Positions 1 to 7,425 are shown, counted from the stretch's first letter. The stretch is DNA of 14,035 nt from Planctomicrobium sp. (GCA_029259835.1 JAJDEL010000168.1:1-14035), one strand, 5' to 3'. A program made the numbers and translations. The notes: generated from the sequence alone by a model not told the origin.

Positions 1-776
1 ATTCCTCGCTGTAGCGGCAGCCCATCAGTCCCAACTTTTGAGATACCAGGTCCGATGCTCACTGGATAAATCAGTTCCGGAATATTCAGCAACATCACGT
101 GACCATAACCTTCCTCGTAAGGGCTAAAGTTGTGGCGATGCTCTTGCCCATGCCCAAAATGGACGTGGTCTGTGGAGAGTGATTCAATTTCATGTTTGCT
201 GTATCGATTTGTCGTGTAGTCGACATCATCATCAGCTCGCGCCAAGTACGAGACAAAGACAAGGTCGAGTCCATCGCCTTTGGCAGTTTCAAGCAGATAC
301 CGATTCGATTCCGGCTTCGTGATCTTTCTGAGATGGACGTGAGTGTTCGCGTTGCGGTATCCAGATTGATGAGCATCATAAAACCGGCGAAGTTGAAGAG
401 TCACTTCCGCTGATTCGCGTTTCGTGAGATCCAACTCACGACTGGTCAATTCAGTCTCCAAACCAGAAAACGCTGAGATCTTCACTTTTTGTTTCGGGAC
501 GAGAACCTCTTGAGCCTGGGGAAGAACTGACCAGTCATGGATCCGGAGACTTTTGCCCAAACCCTGACCACGGTCCAGCAACTTCGGAATTGGAATCCGC
601 TGTCCATCGCTCTCTTCGATGCGAATCAGACCAGGAATTTCGGATCCATTCGATGCATCAACAAGTCGGATCCGCAGTCGACACATGCCAGGTTCGTCAG
701 CAGCCTGCAACACGCAACAATTCAGAAAACAGTTCAGCAAGAGTGAGACTGTGACCGCGCTTATGAAAATACGCAT
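1..776 (-). CDS. CehA/McbA-type PHP-domain metallohydrolase, secreted (3' part missing)
   Basis: Partial gene; the first 258 codons are in the window, open to the left edge. The start is ATG at 776-774, preceded by AGGAG at 789-785 with an 8-nt spacer. Residues 1-25 form a signal peptide (hydrophobic core with cysteines, then LQAADE), so the protein is exported, possibly as a lipoprotein. Residues 30-135 are a beta-rich N-terminal region of the kind that precedes the catalytic domain in this family. At residues 144-148 the NTHVH motif begins a PHP-type metal site; GDGLDLVFVSYL (167-178) and HGQEHRH (209-215) follow, with the acidic and histidine residues expected of metal ligands. The family comprises metal-dependent hydrolases; the name CehA comes from a carbaryl esterase, but most members have unknown substrates. 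The stop and the rest of the catalytic domain lie outside the window. The family call is from remembered motif similarity. Confidence 0.8.
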   Translation of the reverse strand, partial: MRIFISAVTVSLLLNCFLNCCVLQAADEPGMCRLRIRLVDASNGSEIPGLIRIEESDGQRIPIPKLLDRGQGLGKSLRIHDWSVLPQAQEVLVPKQKVKISAFSGLETELTSRELDLTKRESAEVTLQLRRFYDAHQSGYRNANTHVHLRKITKPESNRYLLETAKGDGLDLVFVSYLARADDDVDYTTNRYSKHEIESLSTDHVHFGHGQEHRHNFSPYEEGYGHVMLLNIPELIYPVSIGPGISKVGTDGLPLQRG

Positions 777-1034
777 TTCGTAGCTCCTGGATAGATCGTG
801 ATTCTGAATCCTAAGTCTATCCGGCAGCCGTCTCTCTGAAAACGCCTCCAAGTTGAAACCCGGCATCCAAGGAGTCTGCATCACATCAATGGTGATTTCT
901 CAGTAATAGGAGGGTGGGTGAAGTTCGAGAAAAATGGGTTCAATCTGTTTTGCGATACGGGGCAAGTTCCATACGCAGGCGCTTTCGTGATTCATCCCGC
1001 GGACGTAACCCACGATTGGAGCGATGTAGCGACT
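777..1034. other. Intergenic region upstream of the PHP gene
   Basis: This 258-nt stretch lies between two minus-strand genes. It carries the ribosome binding site of the PHP gene (AGGAG at 789-785) and presumably its promoter. I see no convincing -35/-10 pair, no terminator-grade hairpin behind the stop of the upstream gene at 1035, and no RNA gene. A short plus-strand reading frame at 918-1112 follows an AGGAGG but overlaps the better-supported minus-strand gene, and I do not accept it. Confidence 0.5.
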
Positions 1035-1901
1035 TTATTGACGATGCCAGCGGGCACGCGTGGAGAGTTGCCATCCTTTTTTTGGGAGTGGAGAATGACT
1101 CCCAAACTCTGAAATTAAAACATGACTCTGTTCTGCATCGGCTCGAAACACTTTCACGCTCACGACCAATCTGTCTGGCTTTGTGACATACAATTCCATC
1201 CCGACGAAAACTCCCTGTTCCGCCCCGACATTGAGAGTCGCAACGGATTTTTTGAGATCCTGTTTGTTCGTTCCTGACTTGGGTTCAAACTTTCCCACCG
1301 AAATAATCGTCGCTTCTATCGGCTCTGAAAGCAGGTAGGGCTGATACTTCTGAGGTACCAGCGGGAATCCCGTGACATCTTTGTTCTCGTCACCATCTCT
1401 CAGCAAGTGCAAGCCACGTGCTCCATTTCGAGGTTCTGAGCCACTATTGACTGCATTGCAAAAATCGACAATTTCCTCGGACGGAATAAGATATCGACGT
1501 TCTCCCCACTGAATCGGGGTCCACTTTTGTGCAATTCCCTGAAATCCCTTTTGATCATTATTGAACGTAAAGCCCAGGCTGATGTGATCTCCGTGGTCGG
1601 TGACCGGACCGTAGTTTCTGTCATACAGCCCTAAGCAACCGTGCCACTCAAAAAGAAAACCTGCTTCAGGTGCCATAAGCAACGATATGTTTACCCCAAG
1701 ACCATCCCCTGAATAATACTCACCTGCCCATTCGTGAACGCCGCGTTTTTTGATCTCTGCCCGAATGTCAACTTTCAAGCGGTCAGCCTTTTGCGCAGCT
1801 TCGGGAGAATTCTTGGCCTTCGGTCGTTCGGCTGCAATCGCAACGACGATGACCAGAACAATAAAAATCAGAGTGGATTTCAGAAACAAGCCAGTCCGCA
1901 T
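1035..1901 (-). CDS. Secreted protein of unknown function
   Basis: Encodes 288 residues. The start ATG at 1901-1899 follows AGGTGAG with about a 5-nt spacer. Residues 5-24 are a strongly hydrophobic segment ending in AAERPKA, which reads as a cleavable signal peptide or an N-terminal anchor. The mature part begins with a charged helix-like stretch (about 28-55), then a mixed domain rich in aromatic residues and glycine (about 56-190; HEWAGEYYSGDGLG at 56-69). The C-terminal part (about 195-280) has LNVGAEQGVFVGMELYV followed by alternating hydrophobic strands and GWQLSTRARW. This loosely recalls the small beta-barrel modules of FlgT- or MreC-like proteins, but I do not recognise the family. 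It is a separate minus-strand gene: 258 nt lie between its stop and the next start, and it is separated from groEL by the groEL terminator. The encoded protein is probably periplasmic. Confidence 0.8.
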   Translation of the reverse strand: MRTGLFLKSTLIFIVLVIVVAIAAERPKAKNSPEAAQKADRLKVDIRAEIKKRGVHEWAGEYYSGDGLGVNISLLMAPEAGFLFEWHGCLGLYDRNYGPVTDHGDHISLGFTFNNDQKGFQGIAQKWTPIQWGERRYLIPSEEIVDFCNAVNSGSEPRNGARGLHLLRDGDENKDVTGFPLVPQKYQPYLLSEPIEATIISVGKFEPKSGTNKQDLKKSVATLNVGAEQGVFVGMELYVTKPDRLVVSVKVFRADAEQSHVLISEFGSHSPLPKKGWQLSTRARWHRQ

Positions 1902-2057
1902 GATCTCACCTCGCCACGTCTATCCTACGATTCAGTCACGATACAATGATAGAGAGGTTGATTGAGAAGGACTATGCAACTCATTCACGTCATCTGCACA
2001 ATCTCAATTCATGATCCTGGGAGTTGATCAAATGTTTTCGCATGCCAATGTCCAACT

Positions 2058-2092
2058 TGTTTGTTGAGTTTCGCTTCGCTGCACCCAACCTA
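2058..2092. repeat. Small inverted repeat of GTTGGGT...ACTCAAC type
   Basis: On the minus strand the arm GTTGGGT (2089-2083) faces ACTCAAC (2069-2063), a 7-bp stem with one G-U wobble. The loop reads GCAGCGAAGCGAA. I remember very similar short palindromes (GTTGGGT, then a purine-rich AGCGAAGCGAAA, then ACCCAAC) scattered between genes in planctomycetes and cyanobacteria. It sits just outside the groEL terminator. Whether it is a mobile REP-like element or a local hairpin cannot be told from one copy. Confidence 0.4.
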
Positions 2093-2098
2093 CCAACG

Positions 2099-2131
2099 AA
2101 AAAACCCCGAGCGTGGATCACGCTCGGGGTT
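2099..2131 (-). terminator. Intrinsic terminator of the groES-groEL operon
   Basis: On the minus strand the stem CCCCGAGCGTG (2129-2119) pairs perfectly with CACGCTCGGGG (2115-2105) around a 3-nt loop, followed by a run of six T (2104-2099). It starts about 48 nt behind the groEL stop. This is a textbook rho-independent terminator in the groEL orientation. Confidence 0.95.
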
Positions 2132-2177
2132 CGGAATTCTTCTTATTTACCCAGGCCCGGGCTGTATGACTTTGACC

Positions 2178-3788
2178 TTAGTAAAGGTCTCCGTCGTGGC
2201 TACCGTGGTCGCCGTCTTTTGGCTTTTCGGCAATCAACGCGTCACTCGTGAGGAGCAACGTTGCAACACTCGATGAGTTTTGCAGCGCCGTGCGAGTCAC
2301 TTTGACAGGATCGATGACACCGGCTTTGACGAGGTCTTCGTAGGCGTCCGTTGCAGCGTTGTAGCCTTCGTTGCCTTTCAGGTTCGAAACCTTCTCGCAG
2401 ATCACGCTGCCGTCCATGCCGGCGTTGTCGGAGATCTGTGTCAGAGGTGCTCGGCAGGCACGGCGAATGATGTTGTAGCCAACTTCTTCGCCATGGCTCA
2501 GTTTGCCAGGATCGACACTTGTTGAGGCACGCAGCAGAGCAACGCCACCACCAGGAAGAATTCCTTCTTCCACAGCAGCACGGGTTGCGTGCAGGGCGTC
2601 TTCAACGCGGGCTTTCTTTTCTTTCATTTCCGATTCGGTTGCAGCACCGACATTGACCTGAGCCACACCACCGGAGAGCTTCGCGATTCGTTCTTCGAGC
2701 TTCTCGCGATCATAGTCGCTGCTGGAAGCTTCGAGTTCGTTGCGAATCTGGGCAATACGAGCTTTCAGGTCGGAAGTCTTTCCAGCACCTTCGATCAGCG
2801 TCGTGTTGTCCTTGTCGATGACAACCTTCTTCACGCGACCAAGGTCGGAGAGTTGAAGGTTTTCCATGTTGATGCCAAGGTCATCGAAGATGGCCTGTCC
2901 ACCACACATGATGGCGATATCCTGCATCATCGCTTTACGGCGATCACCGTAACCAGGTGATTTGACAGCAGCAATCTGGAATGTGCCACGCAGTTTGTTG
3001 ATGACGAGAGTCGCAAGGGCTTCGCCTTCGAGGTCTTCCGCAATGATCAACAGCGGCTTACCAGCGTTGACAACTTTTTCCAGGATCGGAACGATGTCTT
3101 TAATGTTGCTGATTTTCTTTTCGTGAACGAGCACGTATGCATCTTCGAGGAAACATTCCATGCTTTGTGAATCAGTCACGAAGTAAGGAGAAAGGTATCC
3201 ACGGTCGAATTGCATTCCTTCGACAACTTCGAAATCAGTCGTCAGGCTTTTGCCTTCTTCGACGGTGATGACACCATCTTTGCCGACAGATTCCATTGCA
3301 TCAGCGAGAATCTTTCCGATTGTCACGTCGCCATTTGAAGCAACAGAACCAACCTGAGCGATTGACTTTTTGTCACGGCAAGGAATTGCCATGTCGCGAA
3401 GTTTCTCGGTGATCTGTTCGATAGCGAGGTCCATTCCGCGTTTCATTTCGAGCGGGCTGACACCAGCAACAACGGCTTTGAGGCCTTCGTTGTAAATCGC
3501 TTCCGCCATAATCGTTGCAGTGGTTGTTCCGTCTCCAGCGACATCTGATGTCTTGCTGGCAACTTCGCGAACCATACGGGCACCCATGTCTTCGAACTTG
3601 TTTGGAAGTTCGATTTCACGAGCCACGGTCACGCCGTCTTTTGTGACGGTTGGAGAGCCGAAGCTCTTTTCGAGAATAACGTTGCGACCTTTCGGGCCGA
3701 GTGTCACGCGAACCGCTTTAGCGAGCTTACTCACACCGCGTCGCATGGCTTCCTGAGCTTCCTGATCGAAAGCAATCATCTTCGCCAT
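2178..3788 (-). CDS. groEL: Chaperonin GroEL (60 kDa subunit)
   Basis: Encodes 536 residues, close to the usual 540-550. ATP-driven folding chaperone of the cytoplasm, forming a double heptameric ring capped by GroES. Visible landmarks: [10 protein letters not shown] (28-37) of the nucleotide pocket, KDG (50-52), [11 protein letters not shown] (82-92) for phosphate binding, the apical domain about 190-375, [17 protein letters not shown] (393-409) with the ATPase aspartate at 397 (equivalent to Asp398 of E. coli), and the LPGGG nucleotide contact (411-415). The start ATG at 3788 has AGGAG with a 6-nt spacer. It lies 89 nt behind groES and shares its operon and terminator. The oddity is the tail: instead of the flexible GGM repeats it ends in an acidic, histidine- and glycine-containing sequence ([12 protein letters not shown], 525-536). 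Planctomycetes often carry several groEL copies; a groES-linked one is most likely a housekeeping or main heat-shock copy. Confidence 0.97.
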   Translation of the reverse strand: MAKMIAFDQEAQEAMRRGVSKLAKAVRVTLGPKGRNVILEKSFGSPTVTKDGVTVAREIELPNKFEDMGARMVREVASKTSDVAGDGTTTATIMAEAIYNEGLKAVVAGVSPLEMKRGMDLAIEQITEKLRDMAIPCRDKKSIAQVGSVASNGDVTIGKILADAMESVGKDGVITVEEGKSLTTDFEVVEGMQFDRGYLSPYFVTDSQSMECFLEDAYVLVHEKKISNIKDIVPILEKVVNAGKPLLIIAEDLEGEALATLVINKLRGTFQIAAVKSPGYGDRRKAMMQDIAIMCGGQAIFDDLGINMENLQLSDLGRVKKVVIDKDNTTLIEGAGKTSDLKARIAQIRNELEASSSDYDREKLEERIAKLSGGVAQVNVGAATESEMKEKKARVEDALHATRAAVEEGILPGGGVALLRASTSVDPGKLSHGEEVGYNIIRRACRAPLTQISDNAGMDGSVICEKVSNLKGNEGYNAATDAYEDLVKAGVIDPVKVTRTALQNSSSVATLLLTSDALIAEKPKDGDHGSHDGDLY

Positions 3789-3877
3789 GATGTTCTCCTG
3801 AGATATTTTTGAAAGTGTTTGTTATTAAGAAGGGGCAAATCGATAAATCAATGAGGCCAATAAATTGAGGCCAGTGA

Positions 3878-4201
3878 TTAGTACGTTGCGAGGATGTCGC
3901 CTTCGCGGAGAAGGAGGTATTCTTCGTCACCGACTTTGATTTCGTCACCAGCGTAAGAACTGAAGATGACGCGGTCGCCTTCTTGGACTGTCAGCGGCAA
4001 TTTGCTGCCATCGTCTTTGGTGTGTCCATCGCCAACGGCGACAATTTCACCACGCTGTGGTTTGTCTTGTGCGGAGTCCGGAAGAACGATTCCACCAGCG
4101 GTGGTTGCTTCAGCTTCCTGTCGCTTCAAAACGACTTTATCTCCAAGGGGGACAATCTTTGTGCCTCCCGATGCTTTCGCCTTGGCTTTCTTCTTCGCCA
4201 T
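3878..4201 (-). CDS. groES: Co-chaperonin GroES (10 kDa subunit)
   Basis: Encodes 107 residues from the ATG at 4201-4199. This start is preferred over an in-frame GTG 12 nt upstream, because that GTG overlaps the AGGAG at 4217-4213. The spacer to the ATG is then 11 nt, a little long. GroES forms the heptameric lid of GroEL. The usual fold markers are present: [14 protein letters not shown], the mobile loop [21 protein letters not shown], and the C-terminal [13 protein letters not shown], which is slightly more divergent than in standard GroES. The N-terminus has a lysine/alanine-rich extension of about 12 residues ([12 protein letters not shown]) before the fold begins, so the protein is about 10 residues longer than E. 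coli GroES. It is the first gene of the groES-groEL operon; the promoter must lie in 4202-4511. Confidence 0.95.
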   Translation of the reverse strand: MAKKKAKAKASGGTKIVPLGDKVVLKRQEAEATTAGGIVLPDSAQDKPQRGEIVAVGDGHTKDDGSKLPLTVQEGDRVIFSSYAGDEIKVGDEEYLLLREGDILATY

Positions 4202-4341
4202 GTTAGTGACCACTCCTGCTCACAAATTTCAACAATGAACGCGGGGTGAAGTTGCCGAGCAACAATATGCTCAACGCACACCGCAGGTGTATTTCCCAGA
4301 GACCTATTACAAATCGCGTGCCACAAACACAAAAGAAGCGT

Positions 4342-4364
4342 AAGCTGCAACTCTAGTTGCACTT
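4342..4364. promoter_or_regulatory. Inverted repeat upstream of groES (possible operator)
   Basis: TGCAACT (4346-4352) and AGTTGCA (4355-4361) form a perfect 7-bp dyad around a 2-nt centre. The flanks continue as AAG (with one bulged C) and CTT, giving 10 pairs. There is no T-run on either side, so it is not a terminator. It lies about 140 nt upstream of the groES start, where an operator or activator site could sit. The role as an operator is inference. Confidence 0.35.
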
Positions 4365-4485
4365 ATGGATATTGATGGAATGCGAGCAAATTCATTTTGG
4401 CGGTTGAATGAAGCCTTCCGGTGAAGTCGCTGTCAAAGTGGCAGGGTCCGGATTTAGGCAGGATCTGTTCAAAATTAGCGGTTTG

Positions 4486-4506
4486 CCGCACACTTCTAGT
4501 CTGCGG
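4486..4506 (-). terminator. Hairpin behind the dipeptidase gene (weak terminator candidate)
   Basis: CCGCACACT (4486-4494) and AGTCTGCGG (4498-4506) form a 9-bp stem with one mismatch around a 3-nt loop, starting 5 nt behind the stop of the dipeptidase gene. In the direction of that gene it is followed by CAAACCGCTAATTTT, so the T-run is poor. Its stem is nearly the same as the strong terminator at 7374-7404, which suggests a shared hairpin family. Confidence 0.45.
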
Positions 4507-4511
4507 AGAAG

Positions 4512-5855
4512 TTACCCTGATATCGTTTGCAGACTCTCCGGCAGCACTTCCTTGCAGACTCGCAGGATGTTGCCGCCGATGATTTTTTGAACGTCTTCGT
4601 CGGAGTATCCCCGTTGCAGCAGGCCAACGGTGATGAGCGGCCAGTTCGTCCAGGCGAGTGTCGCACGACCGGGCCAGTTGCCGCCGAGTGAACCGTCTGG
4701 CCAAAGGGCAGCGAAGCGTTTGCGGCGGCGGGAACGTTTGGGCAATTTCTTGTTTTCCGCAGCAGCGTATTGAGATGTGTGTGCGACGTCGGTGCCGATG
4801 GAAACATGGTCGACTCCGAACTTCTTGGCGACGTAATCGATGTGGTCGAGAAGCCTGGCGATGTCGCCACTCTTCCCAAGGAAATTTGGAATCAGGCAAA
4901 TCCCAACAGTTCCGCCGGTGTCGCAAATTGCTTTAATGACATCGTCTGGCTTCGTGCGAATGTGTTCGTTCAATGCGTGAACGGCGGTGTGGCTGGCGAC
5001 CATCGGTTTCGTCGACGCTTCGGCAGCTTCGCGGCTGCTCTTATAGCCGGTGTGGGCGACATCCACGATCACGCCAACACGGTTCATCTCTGCAATCGCT
5101 GAGCGTCCAAAGTCGCTCAACCCACCATTCGCCGGTTCTGCGCAACCATCGCCGAGCATATTTCGGCGGTTGTAAGTGACGTGCATCATGCGAATTCCAA
5201 GCTGAAAGAAATGCCGCACGTAGCCAAGCTCTTCCTCGACGGAAGTCCATGTTTGCGGAACCGGAACGCCGTTGCCGGTCAGGTACAGGCAGTGCTTACC
5301 GTTCTTCTTTGCATTTTCGATGTCCGCTGGTAGCGTCGCTCGGACCAGTGTGTCACGGAGCATGTCTCCGAGGAATGTGAATCGCGCCAACCGTTTGAGC
5401 AACCGTGTCGGAGATTGACCTTCCTCACCAGCATTTTGAAAGATGCAGGTGACGCCGGCACACTCGAACGCATGGCGAAACTCCGCACCTTCCTTGGGAA
5501 CCGTTGCCGGGCGGGTCATGGATGTCTCTTCGCGAGCATCGCCGTATTCAAGATCGGATGCGCCTGCTGCGTCGAGCTTTGCGAGTGCATCTCCATCGAC
5601 AGAAGCACGCGGCGCAAAACCGTATGAGTCGAAGACGACGCTCTCGGCGTGCAGCTTCAATCCACGTTCCAACTCAGCAGCACTCGGTTTGAGTACGCCC
5701 AGCGCAGCATCGCGCCCACGGATGATAGACGGGTTCTGCGTCGTAAGCAGGGGATGTTGCGCGCTTCCAGAATCGTTCTGAGCAAACAGAGTCGGACTCA
5801 ATCCAGCCAGACCAACTCCGACAGGGGCAACTTTCAGGAAATCTCGGCGATCCAT
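4512..5855 (-). CDS. Tat-exported M19 (membrane/renal) dipeptidase homologue
   Basis: Encodes 447 residues from the ATG at 5855-5853. An in-frame TTG at 5882 is rejected: the chosen start puts the twin-arginine motif DRRDFLK at residues 2-8, as Tat signals require, and has a modest GAG 6 nt upstream. After the signal (hydrophobic to about residue 26), the body matches peptidase family M19, metal-dependent dipeptidases with a TIM-barrel. Conserved parts visible are MHVTYNRRNMLGDGC (224-238), VDVAH (264-268; metal His 268), ASHTA (287-291; His 289) and DHVSIGTD (349-356; Asp 356). However, the HxD motif near the first strand is replaced by VFDSYGF (74-80), and the usual IEG glutamate region reads LTGNG (192-196). 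The enzyme may therefore bind metal differently, have another substrate, or be inactive. It is divergent from the Gfo/Idh gene; both products are Tat-exported. Confidence 0.85.
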   Translation of the reverse strand: MDRRDFLKVAPVGVGLAGLSPTLFAQNDSGSAQHPLLTTQNPSIIRGRDAALGVLKPSAAELERGLKLHAESVVFDSYGFAPRASVDGDALAKLDAAGASDLEYGDAREETSMTRPATVPKEGAEFRHAFECAGVTCIFQNAGEEGQSPTRLLKRLARFTFLGDMLRDTLVRATLPADIENAKKNGKHCLYLTGNGVPVPQTWTSVEEELGYVRHFFQLGIRMMHVTYNRRNMLGDGCAEPANGGLSDFGRSAIAEMNRVGVIVDVAHTGYKSSREAAEASTKPMVASHTAVHALNEHIRTKPDDVIKAICDTGGTVGICLIPNFLGKSGDIARLLDHIDYVAKKFGVDHVSIGTDVAHTSQYAAAENKKLPKRSRRRKRFAALWPDGSLGGNWPGRATLAWTNWPLITVGLLQRGYSDEDVQKIIGGNILRVCKEVLPESLQTISG

Positions 5856-6033
5856 ATTTTTCTCGTTTCGAAGAGGCATCAACTCAGTAATTTTTCAATT
5901 CAGTTGTCATTGATACGTGAAATCCTCATTATCTGGAAGTGAAGTAGATGAAATTGTTCTTTGCCCCGGTGGATCACTGCGAGCGAAGTGAGACAAAAAG
6001 TAATAATCATTCCTGACTGAGGAGACCTCTTCG
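5856..6033. promoter_or_regulatory. Divergent promoter region of dipeptidase and Gfo/Idh genes
   Basis: This 178-nt region separates two divergent genes for Tat-exported proteins and must hold both promoters. On the plus side GAGGAG (6019-6024) serves the Gfo/Idh gene with a 9-nt spacer. No -35/-10 pair is convincing. A short dyad TCACT-N8-AGTGA occurs near 5980-5998; five-base arms are too short to weigh heavily. Confidence 0.45.
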
Positions 6034-7359
6034 ATGCCGACTCGCCGTACTTTTCTCCAAACCGGTGCCGCAACGACTTTGCTTGCCGCCGCGCCTGCGT
6101 TTGTTCGTGGACAGAATCTAAATTCCAAATTGCAACTTGCTGGCATCGGTTGCGATGGCAAAGGTTGGTCTGACATCAACGAAATGGCAGGCCATGCCCA
6201 AACTCATCACGTTGCGTTTTGCGATGTCGATCTCGCGAGAACGGAGAAGGTGAAAAAGTTGCAGCCGGATGCTCCGATCTTTCAGGACTACCGTGAGATG
6301 CTCGATCAACTGGGAGACAAAATCGATGGTTCGACCGTCTCAACCCCAGACCACATGCACGCCCGGATTACTTCTGATCTGATGAAGATGAAGAAGCATG
6401 TTTACTGTCAGAAACCGTTGACGCACAACGTGAGCGAAGCGCGACACATTCGTAAGCTGGCAAAAAAAACCGGCGTCATTACTCGACTCGGTAACCAAAT
6501 CCATTCGCACAGTCACTACCGCACGGCGGCAAAAACGATTCAGGATGGTGTCATTGGTAAAGTGAAGGAAGTTCGTTCGTGGTGTGCCGCAACCGGACAT
6601 GGAAAGTCCGGGTACATGGATCGTCCGACTCATCCAATTGCTCCGCCGGAAACAGTGAAATGGGATCTCTGGGTTGGAGTTGCTCCGATGAGACCTTACG
6701 GAGATGTGAAATGCTACCACCCTTGGGGTTGGAGAGATTGGCAAGATTTCGGCAACGGAGCACTCGGTGATTTCGGCTGCCACATTTTCGATCCTGTCTT
6801 TACAGCGCTCAATATCACTGGCGCACCGACAGACTTCACCGCTCATCACACTGGCATGAACGACGAAGTTTGGCCAGCTCAGACAAATGTGAAGTACACA
6901 TTCCCAGGAACCGAATACACGTCCGACCGTTCAATTAAAATTAGCTGGGACGATGGAGGTTCTCTGCCAAGCGTTAGCGGAACTGGCATTCCCGGTTCAG
7001 TCGCTCTTCCAAGAAGCGGATCAATTTTCATCGGCGAAAACGGATCGCTCGTTCTGCCTCACGTTGGCGCAATGAGCATTTACGTCGGCGGAAAAGCTTC
7101 TGACAAGAAACCTCCAGTTCTGGAAAGTTTGAATCACTACCACGGCTGGGTCGATGGTTGCCTCTCCGGCAAGCAGCCAAGCGATGGTTTTGAATACGGC
7201 GGAGCACTCACGGAAGCGGTACTGCTCGGGAATATCGCGATTCGTTATCGCGGCAAGAAACTCCAATGGAACGGAGACGCCATGGAAATCACGAACAACA
7301 AAGACGCCAACAAATGGCTCTCGCGAAAGAATCGCGACGGCTGGAAAATGGATTCGTAA
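6034..7359 (+). CDS. Tat-exported Gfo/Idh/MocA-family oxidoreductase
   Basis: Encodes 441 residues. The start ATG follows GAGGAG (6019-6024). The twin-arginine signal is TRRTFLQTG (3-11), then a hydrophobic alanine-rich stretch and a likely cleavage near VRGQ (24-27). The NAD(P)-binding Rossmann fold begins at LQLAGIGCDG (33-42), with the GxGxxG pattern at 37-42. The family's EKP catalytic motif appears as CQKPLTH (125-131; Lys 127), with glutamine for glutamate, common in the planctomycete secreted subgroup as I remember it. GDFGCHIFD (245-253) carries the Asp and His of the C-terminal alpha/beta domain. Family members oxidise or reduce sugars, inositols and related compounds; here the site of action is periplasmic and the cofactor must be co-exported, as with the Tat-exported glucose-fructose oxidoreductase of Zymomonas. 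The substrate is unknown. A strong terminator follows 14 nt behind the stop. Confidence 0.93.
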   Translation: MPTRRTFLQTGAATTLLAAAPAFVRGQNLNSKLQLAGIGCDGKGWSDINEMAGHAQTHHVAFCDVDLARTEKVKKLQPDAPIFQDYREMLDQLGDKIDGSTVSTPDHMHARITSDLMKMKKHVYCQKPLTHNVSEARHIRKLAKKTGVITRLGNQIHSHSHYRTAAKTIQDGVIGKVKEVRSWCAATGHGKSGYMDRPTHPIAPPETVKWDLWVGVAPMRPYGDVKCYHPWGWRDWQDFGNGALGDFGCHIFDPVFTALNITGAPTDFTAHHTGMNDEVWPAQTNVKYTFPGTEYTSDRSIKISWDDGGSLPSVSGTGIPGSVALPRSGSIFIGENGSLVLPHVGAMSIYVGGKASDKKPPVLESLNHYHGWVDGCLSGKQPSDGFEYGGALTEAVLLGNIAIRYRGKKLQWNGDAMEITNNKDANKWLSRKNRDGWKMDS

Positions 7360-7373
7360 GTAACGTTTTCGTT

Positions 7374-7404
7374 AGCCGCACACTTCAAGTGTGCGGCTTT
7401 TTTT
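7374..7404 (+). terminator. Intrinsic terminator behind the Gfo/Idh gene
   Basis: AGCCGCACACT (7374-7384) pairs perfectly with AGTGTGCGGCT (7388-7398) around the loop TCA, followed by a run of seven T (7398-7404). It begins 14 nt after the stop codon. Only 21 nt remain between the T-run and the next start codon. Confidence 0.95.
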
Positions 7405-7425
7405 ATTTCAACTCTGCAAAGTCAA

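Larger units (their letters stand above)
4202..4511. other. Promoter region of groES; no gene
   Basis: This 310-nt stretch lies between the groES start and the stop of the dipeptidase gene, both minus strand. It should hold the groESL promoter. I looked for a CIRCE operator (TTAGCACTC-N9-GAGTGCTAA) and did not find one. A weak minus-strand sigma-70-like pair (TTTGTG about 4332, TGTAAT about 4310, spacer about 16 nt) is possible but not persuasive. A 23-nt inverted repeat at 4342-4364 and a hairpin at 4486-4506 are listed separately. I see no open frame that looks like a gene. Confidence 0.5.

Noticed and set aside
95..379. A 94-codon minus-strand frame
   Set aside because: It is in a different frame from the PHP gene that covers 1-776, which has signal peptide, ribosome binding site and motif.
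918..1112. A 64-codon plus-strand frame with a GTG start after AGGAGG
   Set aside because: The spacer is only 4 nt, it overlaps the 3' end of the well-supported minus-strand gene by 78 nt, and the product resembles nothing I know.
4202..4213. GTG start of groES 12 nt upstream of the ATG
   Set aside because: The GTG overlaps the AGGAG sequence, so no ribosome binding site would be left for it.
4202..4511. CIRCE operator for groESL
   Set aside because: No TTAGCACTC/GAGTGCTAA pair or close variant is present.
4363..4926. A 187-codon minus-strand frame with arginine-rich product
   Set aside because: It overlaps the 3' end of the dipeptidase gene in another frame; the composition is typical of an out-of-frame reading.
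5856..5882. TTG start of the dipeptidase 27 nt upstream
   Set aside because: No good ribosome binding site, and it would push the twin-arginine motif away from the N-terminus.
6340..6849. A 169-codon minus-strand frame
   Set aside because: It lies wholly inside the Gfo/Idh gene and is an antisense shadow.
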